Below are positions 56,650-64,000 of a stretch of DNA of 64,000 nt, piece after piece. How positions within the stretch are numbered: position 1 is the stretch's first letter; each line of letters begins with the position of its first letter. The stretch is from Agrobacterium tumefaciens (GTDB lineage: Bacteria > Pseudomonadota > Alphaproteobacteria > Rhizobiales > Rhizobiaceae): the NCBI RefSeq assembly GCF_000834635.1, contig NZ_JXQV01000011.1, positions 159,711 to 223,710 of the forward strand. Direction: 5' to 3'. Position numbers and translations under genes: made by a program. Under the pieces are notes generated by a model. The model made no database searches. It was not told where the DNA came from and saw only the letters and a list, made by a program, of their open reading frames with translations.

Positions 56650-57770
56650 TGCAACACCAGTTCTGCTTGCAGCGCACCCGCTGATTTTATGCCCTGAAGG
56701 ATGGCGATGATGCCATCAGGCTTGACACCGATATTGTTCAGGCCAGCCACCAGCGAGCGCAGATTGGGCCCGTTGAGAATGGCGACAGGGCCGCCGGTTG
56801 CCTGTGCCGAAATGTCGGTCTGCGGCTGAACTGCGGTCTCTCCGCGCGAAAATGGCTCTGGCTGAATAACCTGTGGTGTCTCGGTCACCTGAACGGTCAG
56901 CGTTCCGTAGCTGACGGCGACCTGTGAAATGCGAACATCGGCGCCGATGACGATAGTGCCCGTGCGTTCGTTAATCACCACCTTGGCAGGCGTATCGGTT
57001 TCCACGGCAAGGTTTTCGATGCTCGCCATCAGGCGGGTCAGATCAGCCGTTCTCGGTTTCTGGATGAAAACCACCTGGCTGTCGCGGGCCTCGGCAATCG
57101 GTTCGCCAAACGCGGTGCGGGCGTAGCCATTGATGGCGTCGGCAATGCGTGTCGAGGTCGAAAAATCAGGGTTGCGCAGTTGCAGGACCAGATTGACGGA
57201 ATCCTTGAACTGCGAGGGCAGTTCGCGCTCGATGATCGCGCCGCTTGGAACGCGTCCGGCGGTCGTCACGCCCTGTGTCAGCTGTGCGGCCTGGCCTTCG
57301 GCATTGAAGCCCGAAACAATGACCGAACCCTGCGCCACAGCGTAGATCTGGCCATCGGCGCCCGACATGGATGTCATGACGAGCGTGCCACCGCGCAAGG
57401 ACGAGGCATCGCCCAGCGAGCTGACATTGACGTCGAGCCGGCTTCCGGGGCTTGCAAATGGCGGAAGGTTGGCGGTGACCATGACTGCGGCGACGTTTTT
57501 GGAGCCGCTCTGGTTGCCCTGCATGGAAATGCCGAGGTTCTGCAACATCGCCCGCATCGATTGCTCGGTGAAGGGTGATGAACGCATGCTGTCGCCGGAC
57601 CCCTGGAGGCCGACGACAAGACCATAACCAATCAGCTGGTTTTCACGGCCAGCCTGCAAGGAGGCGATGTCTTTGACACGCGCATTGGTCTGGGAATAGG
57701 CGACGGGTGTGGTTGCCAACAAAGTGGCGACCATCACAGTGACAGCGATCAGGCCCTTACGAAAACTCAT
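56646..57770 (-). CDS. flgI: P-ring protein FlgI
   Basis: A 374-residue periplasmic P-ring subunit with a signal peptide (GLIAVTVMVATLLATTPVAY) and FlgI hallmarks (RVKDIASLQAGRENQLIGYG; the late GPNLRSLVAGLNNIGVKPDG). Its chaperone FlgA is encoded just before it with a 4-base overlap. Confidence 0.97.
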   Translation of the reverse strand: MSFRKGLIAVTVMVATLLATTPVAYSQTNARVKDIASLQAGRENQLIGYGLVVGLQGSGDSMRSSPFTEQSMRAMLQNLGISMQGNQSGSKNVAAVMVTANLPPFASPGSRLDVNVSSLGDASSLRGGTLVMTSMSGADGQIYAVAQGSVIVSGFNAEGQAAQLTQGVTTAGRVPSGAIIERELPSQFKDSVNLVLQLRNPDFSTSTRIADAINGYARTAFGEPIAEARDSQVVFIQKPRTADLTRLMASIENLAVETDTPAKVVINERTGTIVIGADVRISQVAVSYGTLTVQVTETPQVIQPEPFSRGETAVQPQTDISAQATGGPVAILNGPNLRSLVAGLNNIGVKPDGIIAILQGIKSAGALQAELVLQ

Positions 57771-58255
57771 TTTTGGAAAACCTCCACGGTTCCGTCCTGC
57801 AGGGCCGTGCCGCTGACTGTGACGCCGGTGTCGCGGTTGCGAACACGCACGACTTCACCCGGCATGCCATCTTCAATGGCGGTGCCGGATGCTGAAAGGT
57901 GCATGCCACCCACACTATAGATGATCCTGATCGTCGCTCCGCGTTGTACGGCGAAAGGATCACGCAGATCGCCGAGCGGAATGGTGCGGCCGGCAACGAG
58001 TGTGCGCTTGGAAACCTTGCCCACCACAACGTCAGTCGTTTCCGCAAAGCCCGGAGCGATGTTGGGGTTGGTCACGGGAACTTCGGTCACACGCTCATGG
58101 GTAATGATATCGCCTGGGAAAATAGTGCCTGTTGGAACAACGGCGTGTCTTTGCTGCGAAAGGGCAGCCTGCGGCGCGAGCGCCACAAGACCAACCATGA
58201 GCGCCAGCGCCGTTGTGCAGAGACTGCCAGGCACGAATTTCGGGCGAAACTTCAT
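57767..58255 (-). CDS. flgA: P-ring assembly chaperone FlgA
   Basis: A 162-residue periplasmic protein with a signal peptide (TTALALMVGLVALAPQAALS) and the SAF-type domain of FlgA (TGTIFPGDIITHERVTEVPV; KVSKRTLVAGRTIPLGDL; VRVRNRDTG). It helps FlgI assemble. It lies 17 bases after flgG. Confidence 0.93.
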   Translation of the reverse strand: MKFRPKFVPGSLCTTALALMVGLVALAPQAALSQQRHAVVPTGTIFPGDIITHERVTEVPVTNPNIAPGFAETTDVVVGKVSKRTLVAGRTIPLGDLRDPFAVQRGATIRIIYSVGGMHLSASGTAIEDGMPGEVVRVRNRDTGVTVSGTALQDGTVEVFQK

Positions 58256-58272
58256 GTTACCCTACCTTTGCG

Positions 58273-59061
58273 TTACTTCAGGTTCTGACTGACGATCGTC
58301 GCCATCTCATCTGCAGTGGTGATGACCTTGGAGTTCATTTCATAAGCGCGCTGTGCGGAAATGAGGTCGGTGATTTCCTTGACGGAATCGACGTTCGAGC
58401 TTTCAAGATAGTGCTGCTTGATATAGCCGAAGCCGACAGACTCAGGAGTTGCCGTTACGGGATCGCCAGACGCTTCCGTCTGCGAAAACAGGTTGTCACC
58501 AAGTGGCTTGAGGCCCGCTTCGTTGGCAAAGTTGCTGAGGCTGAGCTGACCAAGTTCCGTGAGGGTTGTTGCCGTTCCGATGCGTGCCGAAACAATACCA
58601 TCCGTGCTGATCGTGACTTCCGTCGCGTCCGTGGGAATGGTGATGTTTGGCTGAACGCCGAAGCCGTCGATCGTGACCAGTCGGCCAGTCGAATCCTTGT
58701 TGAGAGCGCCGGCTCTTGTATAGAGCGTGGTGCCTTCCGGTCCATCGACCTGAAGCCAGCCCTTGCCAACAATGGCAAGATCCAGATCGTTGCCGGTCTG
58801 GGAGATTTCACCCTGGAGGTGGAGTTTTCTGACGGCAGATGTCTGAACACCCAGGCCGATATTGGCGCCTTCTGGAACCACGGACTGGTTGGCACGGTTC
58901 ATCACGCCCTGTGCGCGCTCTGTCTGGTACAAGAGGTCGGTGAACTCGGCGCGGCCGCGCTTGAAGGCGGTCGTGTTGATGTTCGCGATGTTGTTCGCGA
59001 TGACCTCAAGGTTTGTCTGCTGGGCATCCATGCCCGTCGCTGCGATAGCTAGTGCTCTCAT
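58273..59061 (-). CDS. flgG: Distal rod protein FlgG
   Basis: A 262-residue distal rod subunit, standard length. The N-terminal [20 protein letters not shown] and the C-terminal [20 protein letters not shown] are the rod/hook signatures. It lies 18 bases after fliE. Confidence 0.96.
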   Translation of the reverse strand: MRALAIAATGMDAQQTNLEVIANNIANINTTAFKRGRAEFTDLLYQTERAQGVMNRANQSVVPEGANIGLGVQTSAVRKLHLQGEISQTGNDLDLAIVGKGWLQVDGPEGTTLYTRAGALNKDSTGRLVTIDGFGVQPNITIPTDATEVTISTDGIVSARIGTATTLTELGQLSLSNFANEAGLKPLGDNLFSQTEASGDPVTATPESVGFGYIKQHYLESSNVDSVKEITDLISAQRAYEMNSKVITTADEMATIVSQNLK

Positions 59062-59079
59062 TTTTGATATCCTTAAGCG

Positions 59080-59427
59080 TCAAATCTGCATTTTCACGAT
59101 GTCGAGATAGGCCGAGACGATCTTGTCGCGCAGAGCCACGGCGGTCTTGAGCGTCTGGTCCGCCTGCATGACGGCATCAACGACTTCTCGCGTATTGGCC
59201 TTGCCCTGAATGCCTGCAAACGACATGGCTTCACCCATTTTCAGCGACTGGACAGCATCGCTTGCGACTCCGCCCAGAACGCTGGCGAAGGTAGGGCCAG
59301 TGGCAGCGGTTGCCGCCGTGGAGATTGCGCTTCCGGCCAGAGAGCCTAGGCCGGATGTGACCTCTTTCAGGCTGTCGGTTGCGGAATTGCCCGTCAGTGA
59401 TTTCAGGCTGCTGATGGCGTCGATCAT
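59080..59427 (-). CDS. fliE: Rod adaptor protein FliE
   Basis: A 115-residue protein joining the MS ring to the rod. The C-terminal FliE signature (TREVVDAVMQADQTLKTAVA, LRDKIVSAYLDIVKMQI) is clear; the N-terminal half is Ala/Gly-rich. ATG 59427 with AAGGG 9 bases upstream is preferred over GTG 59433, which overlaps the flgC stop and sits too close to that sequence. Confidence 0.92.
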   Translation of the reverse strand: MIDAISSLKSLTGNSATDSLKEVTSGLGSLAGSAISTAATAATGPTFASVLGGVASDAVQSLKMGEAMSFAGIQGKANTREVVDAVMQADQTLKTAVALRDKIVSAYLDIVKMQI

Positions 59428-59429
59428 GA

Positions 59430-59846
59430 TCACTGACCCTTCAATAATGCGATGGTCGAGGCAACCATGTCGCGTGTCTGCTTGATAATTTGTAGATTGG
59501 CCTCGTAGCCGCGGTTGGCCTCACGAAGGTCGGCCATCTCGATCAGCATGTTGACGTTCGGAAGCTTGACCATGCCTTTTTCGTCTGCGGCAGGGCTGTC
59601 CGGATCGTATTCCTGGGTGAAGTCGGAGCGATCAACGCCCAGTTTCTTGACCTCGACAAGATTTGTCTGGGAAACGCGATCCATCTCATTTGCAAACGTA
59701 ATGGTCTTGCGACGATAGGGGTCTGCACCCGGCGTATCGCCCGTTGTACGAGAGTTCGCGATGTTTTCCGAGACGATGCGCAGGCGCGTGGCCTGAGCTT
59801 CCATTCCGCTTCCTGCAATTTTCGTCGCAGACTTTAAAGGATCCAT
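59430..59846 (-). CDS. flgC: Proximal rod protein FlgC
   Basis: A 138-residue proximal rod subunit of standard length with the rod signature [20 protein letters not shown] and the C-terminal [20 protein letters not shown]. It starts 1 base after flgB. Confidence 0.95.
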   Translation of the reverse strand: MDPLKSATKIAGSGMEAQATRLRIVSENIANSRTTGDTPGADPYRRKTITFANEMDRVSQTNLVEVKKLGVDRSDFTQEYDPDSPAADEKGMVKLPNVNMLIEMADLREANRGYEANLQIIKQTRDMVASTIALLKGQ

Positions 59847-59847
59847 C

Positions 59848-60237
59848 TTACTTGCCCACCGCTGTCAGCATCATGCTGTTAAAAGAGCGAACGAGTTGCG
59901 CGTTCAGTTCGAACTGCCCCTTGATCTCGCTTGTCTTGGCCATTTCCTTGGAAAGGGACACCGTGTTGCCCGACTCCTGAACGCCGATTTCGTTGTTAAG
60001 GTCAGCCTCGTCGAGAGCAACTTTGCCGCCGCCTGCGACTGCCAGTTCCATGTGTGCGGAATTGGTGCGCGCCATTTGCATGCCGACCGACTGCAATTCC
60101 GTATCGAAAGGAACGACGTCCTGTGCGCGGAATTTAGGGGTGCTGGCATTCGCGATGTTGCTGGCGACGACTTCTTGACGCACAGAAAGCCATTCGGCCT
60201 GCCGGGATGCCAGCGCAAAGAGCTGAATCGGCTGCAT
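59848..60237 (-). CDS. flgB: Proximal rod protein FlgB
   Basis: A 129-residue proximal rod subunit ([32 protein letters not shown]). It is the first gene of the minus-strand operon flgB-flgC-fliE-flgG-flgA-flgI-motE-flgH-fliL-fliP. In better-known rhizobial clusters fliI and flgF lie next to flgB; here the upstream neighbour is a polysaccharide-type gene. Confidence 0.95.
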   Translation of the reverse strand: MQPIQLFALASRQAEWLSVRQEVVASNIANASTPKFRAQDVVPFDTELQSVGMQMARTNSAHMELAVAGGGKVALDEADLNNEIGVQESGNTVSLSKEMAKTSEIKGQFELNAQLVRSFNSMMLTAVGK

Positions 60238-60269
60238 GACAATTCTCCGTGTTTAACCTGTCTCCGGTT

Positions 60270-60289
60270 TAGGCCGACAATCTTGCGCG
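60270..60289 (-). promoter_or_regulatory. Flagellar-type motif CRCGCAAG-N9-MTA upstream of flgB
   Basis: On the minus strand: CGCGCAAG (60289-60282), nine bases, CTA (60272-60270), 32 bases before the flgB ATG. The distance is almost the same as for flgE. Confidence 0.6.
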
Positions 60290-60449
60290 GGACTTGCGGG
60301 CGATGGCTTTGTGTAAGCGGTCCCGAAAACAGCTGAAAATGCGCTGTTTTGGCCTCAATTAACCATTTATTTGCCTTGTCGCTTTAGGGTTCGTTTATGT
60401 TTTTACCAGCGGGGTTCCAGCCGGAATTCTGTAACCCCTTGGGTTTGCG

Positions 60450-62270
60450 ATGGTTTTTGAGAGCGACAGACACACATTGCGAAACTGGAACGCGCTTCAC
60501 CCAAGGCGCGGCGCAGCCTCGTTGCGGGATTATCTCCTCTCGGGCTTTGTCGTCATCTCGCTTTCTGCGGCAGGGTTCCTGTTGCCGGGCATGCTTCTGG
60601 ACCCAGGCCTCAAGGGCTATGTGTCGGATACAAGCGTCAAGATTTCCAATTCCCGTTCGGGCACACAGGGCGTGCAGCGCATGGCCGCGCAACTGCGCGA
60701 GAAACTCCTGTCTCCGGTCGCTCTTGGGCTGATGGTCTCTGACATGAAGCTCAAGGCTGAGGACGTGACCGGGGTTGAGACGCCAGGCCACCTGTCTGTT
60801 TTGCTGGACCTGCTTGCAGGGGGTGGGCAGGATGGTAGTGCCGTGGTGGGCGCAACTGAGACAGCTCTGAAAGACTCCGTTGCCATCACCTCGAAGCCAG
60901 CCAGCGACGAGATGGATATCCGTGTGACTGCCGCCACCCCGCAGGCTTCGCAACGCATAGCCGATTATCTGGCCAGCCGCGTGGTCCGGGACATAGGGGC
61001 CGAGCGGCACGATCCGCAACTTCAGGCCGTCGAGACGGCGCGGCTTGCGCTCGATAGTGCCGAGGCAGCTTTGACCGGGTTTCAGATGCGGCATGGAAAC
61101 GATGCCGTGTCGCGCATACAGGATCTGCAACAGAAAATTCGCGAGGATGATGCTGAGACGGAATCGCTGGTTTCCAGAAACACGCAACTGGCCGACGCCA
61201 TCGCCTCTGCTGCCTCCATGAAGCTGGATGATGTGCTGAGCCAGTCCTTGCCATCGATGCCGGCCTTTGCAGTTCTTGATGATATCAGGCAGAATTATAC
61301 TGCCGCCAAACTCGCAATGGCGGAGGTCAGCGTCGACCATGGGCCGAAACATCCGCGCACAATCGCAGCTCAAACGACGCTGGACGCTGCCCGTGCCGCC
61401 GCCATGCCCGCCCTTCGCCGCGTGCGTGAGGCGCTGGCGAGCGAACAGGCAAAGATCGCTGCGGCTTTGAGCAGGCAGCAAACTGCGCGGGCTGAGCTGG
61501 ACCGGCAAATGCAAGAGATGGGTGACGCACCGGCCAATCTGGCAAGGCTGGAAACGGCGCTGGAAGAAGCCCGCAGCACCTATATCCGTTCCAGCGATGC
61601 CGCAGGCACATTTTCACCGGCACCTCGTCCAAGCGCCGCCATTGCGCACGCAGCTCAGCCGGGTCTTGCAAATTACGACAGCTTTACCGCCAAGAGCATG
61701 GCGCTGGCCGGCGGAGCGGCTGGTTTGCTGATGTCGCTTCTGGCTTTGAGCTTCCGACGCAAGCGTGACGATGAGAGTGAGCAGGTAGCGCTTCCAGACG
61801 CGGTGGAGGCCGAAGTGGCCGAAACGCCTGAAGAGTTTGAGCTTGCCGCCGCTGAGGCCATAGAGATCGAGCCGGGTATTTTCGACGATGTGATGATCGC
61901 TCGGGATGATCAAGAGTCTGCACCCGAAGCACCCATCGCCGCGCATTCTGATGCGGAGCCTGTCAGCGAGGCAGCGATGCAGGACAGTGAGGATGATGGT
62001 CTGACCGTTCATGATGAGCCCGCCAACGACATGCCCCTGGATCAAAAGGTGCGGCAGGTGTTGATGCGCAATGCTGTTCCGCTTGAGCAGACGCAGCGCG
62101 AAGCGCCCGTCTTCAAGCTTCCGCCGCTGCTGGCGGCAGCTTTGGCCGGAGAGGCTGAGCACCCACAGGCGGAGACCGAGGAACTGCACGCGCTGCGTCA
62201 GGAACTCGGTGTTCTCCGCGAGCGCCTCCAAAGGCTGGCTGATGAAGAGCGTGACAGCCGCCGGGCCTGA
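60450..62270 (+). CDS. Wzz/GumC-type polysaccharide chain-length or export protein
   Basis: A 606-residue inner-membrane protein: cytoplasmic N-terminus, TM1 at about 28-48, a long periplasmic coiled-coil region (about 190-385), TM2 near 416-436, then an acidic cytoplasmic tail of about 170 residues. Two flanking TMs around coiled coils is the layout of polysaccharide co-polymerases such as ExoP/GumC. No Walker motifs are seen, so the tyrosine-kinase domain is absent and the unusual acidic tail (many EAxE runs) takes its place. No polymerase or transferase gene is adjacent, so the substrate is unknown. Confidence 0.65.
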   Translation: MVFESDRHTLRNWNALHPRRGAASLRDYLLSGFVVISLSAAGFLLPGMLLDPGLKGYVSDTSVKISNSRSGTQGVQRMAAQLREKLLSPVALGLMVSDMKLKAEDVTGVETPGHLSVLLDLLAGGGQDGSAVVGATETALKDSVAITSKPASDEMDIRVTAATPQASQRIADYLASRVVRDIGAERHDPQLQAVETARLALDSAEAALTGFQMRHGNDAVSRIQDLQQKIREDDAETESLVSRNTQLADAIASAASMKLDDVLSQSLPSMPAFAVLDDIRQNYTAAKLAMAEVSVDHGPKHPRTIAAQTTLDAARAAAMPALRRVREALASEQAKIAAALSRQQTARAELDRQMQEMGDAPANLARLETALEEARSTYIRSSDAAGTFSPAPRPSAAIAHAAQPGLANYDSFTAKSMALAGGAAGLLMSLLALSFRRKRDDESEQVALPDAVEAEVAETPEEFELAAAEAIEIEPGIFDDVMIARDDQESAPEAPIAAHSDAEPVSEAAMQDSEDDGLTVHDEPANDMPLDQKVRQVLMRNAVPLEQTQREAPVFKLPPLLAAALAGEAEHPQAETEELHALRQELGVLRERLQRLADEERDSRRA

Positions 62271-62364
62271 TTTGCTGCCCTGAAACAGCGATTTTCCTTG
62301 CATTCCACGGTGCTGCACAGCATTAGGGCGCTAAAGAGCTATCGTGTTCCCAGGAGGCAGGCAT

Positions 62365-63264
62365 ATGGCGACGGTCATCGACGGCAAGGCAAAGGCGGCA
62401 TCGGTAACGACGGCCGTGCGAGAGGCGGCGGAGAAACTCGAGCAGCAGACCGGCATCAAGCCCGGCCTCGCCGTGGTCATCGTCGGCAACGATCCGGCCA
62501 GCCACGCCTATGTCAACTCCAAGAGCAAGACAGCCAAGGAATGCGGGTTCAACTCCATCCAGCACACGCTGCCGGAAGACACCACGCAGGCGGATCTCGA
62601 AGCGCTGGTCGCGACCTTGAACGCCGATGCCGCCATTCACGGCATTCTGGTGCAATTGCCCTTGCCGAAGCACCTCAATTCCGATCCCGTCATCCAGTCC
62701 ATTCTGCCCGAAAAGGACGTTGATGGCTTGAGCGTTCTCAACGCTGGCAAGCTGGCATCCGGCGACCTCGAAACCGGTCTGATTTCCTGCACGCCAGCGG
62801 GCTCGCTGTTGCTGGTGAGCAGCATTCACGGCGATGACCTCTCCGGTCTCACCGCCGTTGTCATTGGTCGCTCGAACCTGTTCGGCAAGCCGATGGGGCA
62901 ATTGCTGCTCAACGCCAACGCAACCGTGACCATGGCCCATTCGCGCACCAAGGATCTGGCTGCCGTCTGCAAGACCGCCGACATTCTCGTTGCAGCCGTT
63001 GGCCGCCCGCAGATGGTCAAGGGCGATTGGGTCAAGCCCGGTGCAACGGTCATCGATGTCGGCATCAACCGCGTGCCAGCACCTGAAAAGGGCGAGGGCA
63101 AGTCACGACTGGTGGGCGATGTGGCATATGATGAGGCAAGCGCCGTTGCCGCCGCCATCACGCCTGTTCCCGGCGGTGTCGGCCCGATGACAATCGCTAT
63201 GCTGATGGCAAACACTGTGATTGCAGCCCACCGGGCGCTAGGAAAAACCGCACCGAAGTTCTGA
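62365..63264 (+). CDS. folD: Bifunctional methylenetetrahydrofolate dehydrogenase/cyclohydrolase FolD
   Basis: A 299-residue enzyme of one-carbon metabolism. The catalytic Lys lies in [40 protein letters not shown] and [11 protein letters not shown] are the family motifs. ATG 62365 has AGGAGG 8 bases upstream, so the longer in-frame start at 62344 is rejected. Confidence 0.96.
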   Translation: MATVIDGKAKAASVTTAVREAAEKLEQQTGIKPGLAVVIVGNDPASHAYVNSKSKTAKECGFNSIQHTLPEDTTQADLEALVATLNADAAIHGILVQLPLPKHLNSDPVIQSILPEKDVDGLSVLNAGKLASGDLETGLISCTPAGSLLLVSSIHGDDLSGLTAVVIGRSNLFGKPMGQLLLNANATVTMAHSRTKDLAAVCKTADILVAAVGRPQMVKGDWVKPGATVIDVGINRVPAPEKGEGKSRLVGDVAYDEASAVAAAITPVPGGVGPMTIAMLMANTVIAAHRALGKTAPKF

Positions 63265-63271
63265 GAGCTTT

Positions 63272-64000
63272 CTAAAGGTGCGCAGGTCCGGTCGATCCGC
63301 GCACCACAAGCTCTGCCTTCCAAAGCTCTTCGGACTTATCAGCCTTGCCGGTCTTGATCTGCTCGATCAACCGCTCGGCGATGCGCGATCCCGCCTCACG
63401 AAGCGATGACCGGGTGGTTGTCAGCGGTACGGAGAAATTCACCGGTTTCAATAGCGGGAGAACATCGTCATGCGCGATGATGGAAATGTCTTTTCCCGGT
63501 TTTAGCGCCCGCAGATTGAGCGAGCGCACGGCGCCCAGCGCCAGCGCAGTCGACGCGCAGATGACCGCTGTCGGGCGATCAGCCTGAGATAGCAGCCTTT
63601 CCATAATCGAAAATCCGGCCTCGTCGTTCATGACGCTGTGGCTGACATTGGCTGGGTTCAACGCATAGCCTTGAGCGGCCAGCGCCGCCTCGACGCCGCG
63701 GTGGCGGCGAAAGGTGAAGTCGTAGCCTTCAGGCCCGTTCATCAAGGCAATGTTGCGATGGCCAAGCTGGAGCAGGAGCGATGTTGCATCGTTGAACGCG
63801 GTTTCGTTGTCCACATCCAGAAACGGGTAATCCGTCTCCACACCCCATGAACGACCGTGAACGATGAAGGGAATGGACAGGCTCTTCATCATCTCGATAC
63901 GGGGATCGTTCTTCTTCATATAGGCGAGATAGATGCCATCGACGCTGCCGCTGGCGGCCAGTTCTCGCAGGGCTTCCTGCTCATGGGTGGGTGGGCTGGG
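63272..64000 (-). CDS. LacI-family transcriptional regulator (5' end outside the window)
   Basis: The last 242 codons of a minus-strand gene running off the right edge. The visible part is the periplasmic-binding-protein-like sensor domain of LacI/GalR regulators: SVDGIYLAYMKKNDPR, LGHRNIALMNGPEGYDFTFR, IICAST-like VICASTALALGAV, SIIAHDDVLPLL, and a typical C-terminus (LWKAELVVRGSTGPA). The DNA-binding headpiece is off-window. The ligand is probably a sugar but cannot be named. Convergent with folD, 7 bases apart. Confidence 0.85.
   Translation of the reverse strand, partial: PSPPTHEQEALRELAASGSVDGIYLAYMKKNDPRIEMMKSLSIPFIVHGRSWGVETDYPFLDVDNETAFNDATSLLLQLGHRNIALMNGPEGYDFTFRRHRGVEAALAAQGYALNPANVSHSVMNDEAGFSIMERLLSQADRPTAVICASTALALGAVRSLNLRALKPGKDISIIAHDDVLPLLKPVNFSVPLTTTRSSLREAGSRIAERLIEQIKTGKADKSEELWKAELVVRGSTGPAHL

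Overview
The window is a chromosomal motility region from an alphaproteobacterium of the Rhizobiaceae, most likely the Agrobacterium/Rhizobium group. The evidence is the rhizobial chemotaxis order cheS-cheY1-cheA-cheR-cheB-cheY2-cheD-cheT (with no cheW between cheA and cheR, as in Agrobacterium), the LuxR-type pair visN/visR, the rhizobia-specific motility genes motC, motE, fliK (formerly motD) and rem, several tandem flagellins, and FlaF/FlbT. Identifications come from reading the translated sequence; no database search was run.

Layout. 1-6411: chemotaxis operon, entered at the last codons of what is probably a chemoreceptor gene. 6412-17450: an accessory stretch with an OGT-like glycosyltransferase, a UDP-galactopyranose mutase and a 2,389-residue protein built almost entirely of about 298 octapeptides. 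17526-21055: fliF, visN, visR. 21179-23101 (minus): a second OGT-like glycosyltransferase. 23475-27957: four flagellins. 28145-39964: a FliH-like gene, motB, motC, fliK, a lytic transglycosylase, rem, flgE, flgK, flgL, flaF, flbT, flgD, fliQ. 40225-46403: a housekeeping block (tRNA-Thr, murA, DUF2948, hisD, UPF0262, a low-Mr phosphatase, infA, maf, yacG) separating fliQ from flhA. 46491-53829: a DUF1217 repeat protein (minus), flhA, fliR and four small flagellar accessory genes. 54042-60237 (minus): fliP, fliL, flgH, motE, flgI, flgA, flgG, fliE, flgC, flgB. 60450-64000: a Wzz-like protein, folD, and a LacI-family regulator cut by the right edge.

How it fits together. CheA, CheY1, CheY2, CheS and CheT carry the signal, while CheR, CheB and CheD adapt the receptors. 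VisN/VisR and Rem regulate, and a perfect CtrA-type box precedes rem. The rest builds the MS ring, rod, P and L rings, export gate, hook, filament and the periplasmic motor parts MotB, MotC and MotE. No fliI, flgF, flhB, fliG, fliN, fliM or motA is present, so these must lie elsewhere.

Main new observations. A 20-bp motif, CRCGCAAG-N9-MTA, sits upstream of fliF, flgE, flhA, flgB and the divergent flagellin, and also upstream of the OGT-like gene and the octapeptide gene; this ties the accessory stretch to flagellar control. Three flagellin genes share a 5' leader in which GUCCCU can pair with the ribosome-binding site, a plausible FlbT target. The octapeptide protein keeps one register through its whole length with a single one-residue slip, and includes three back-to-back 17-octad super-repeats.
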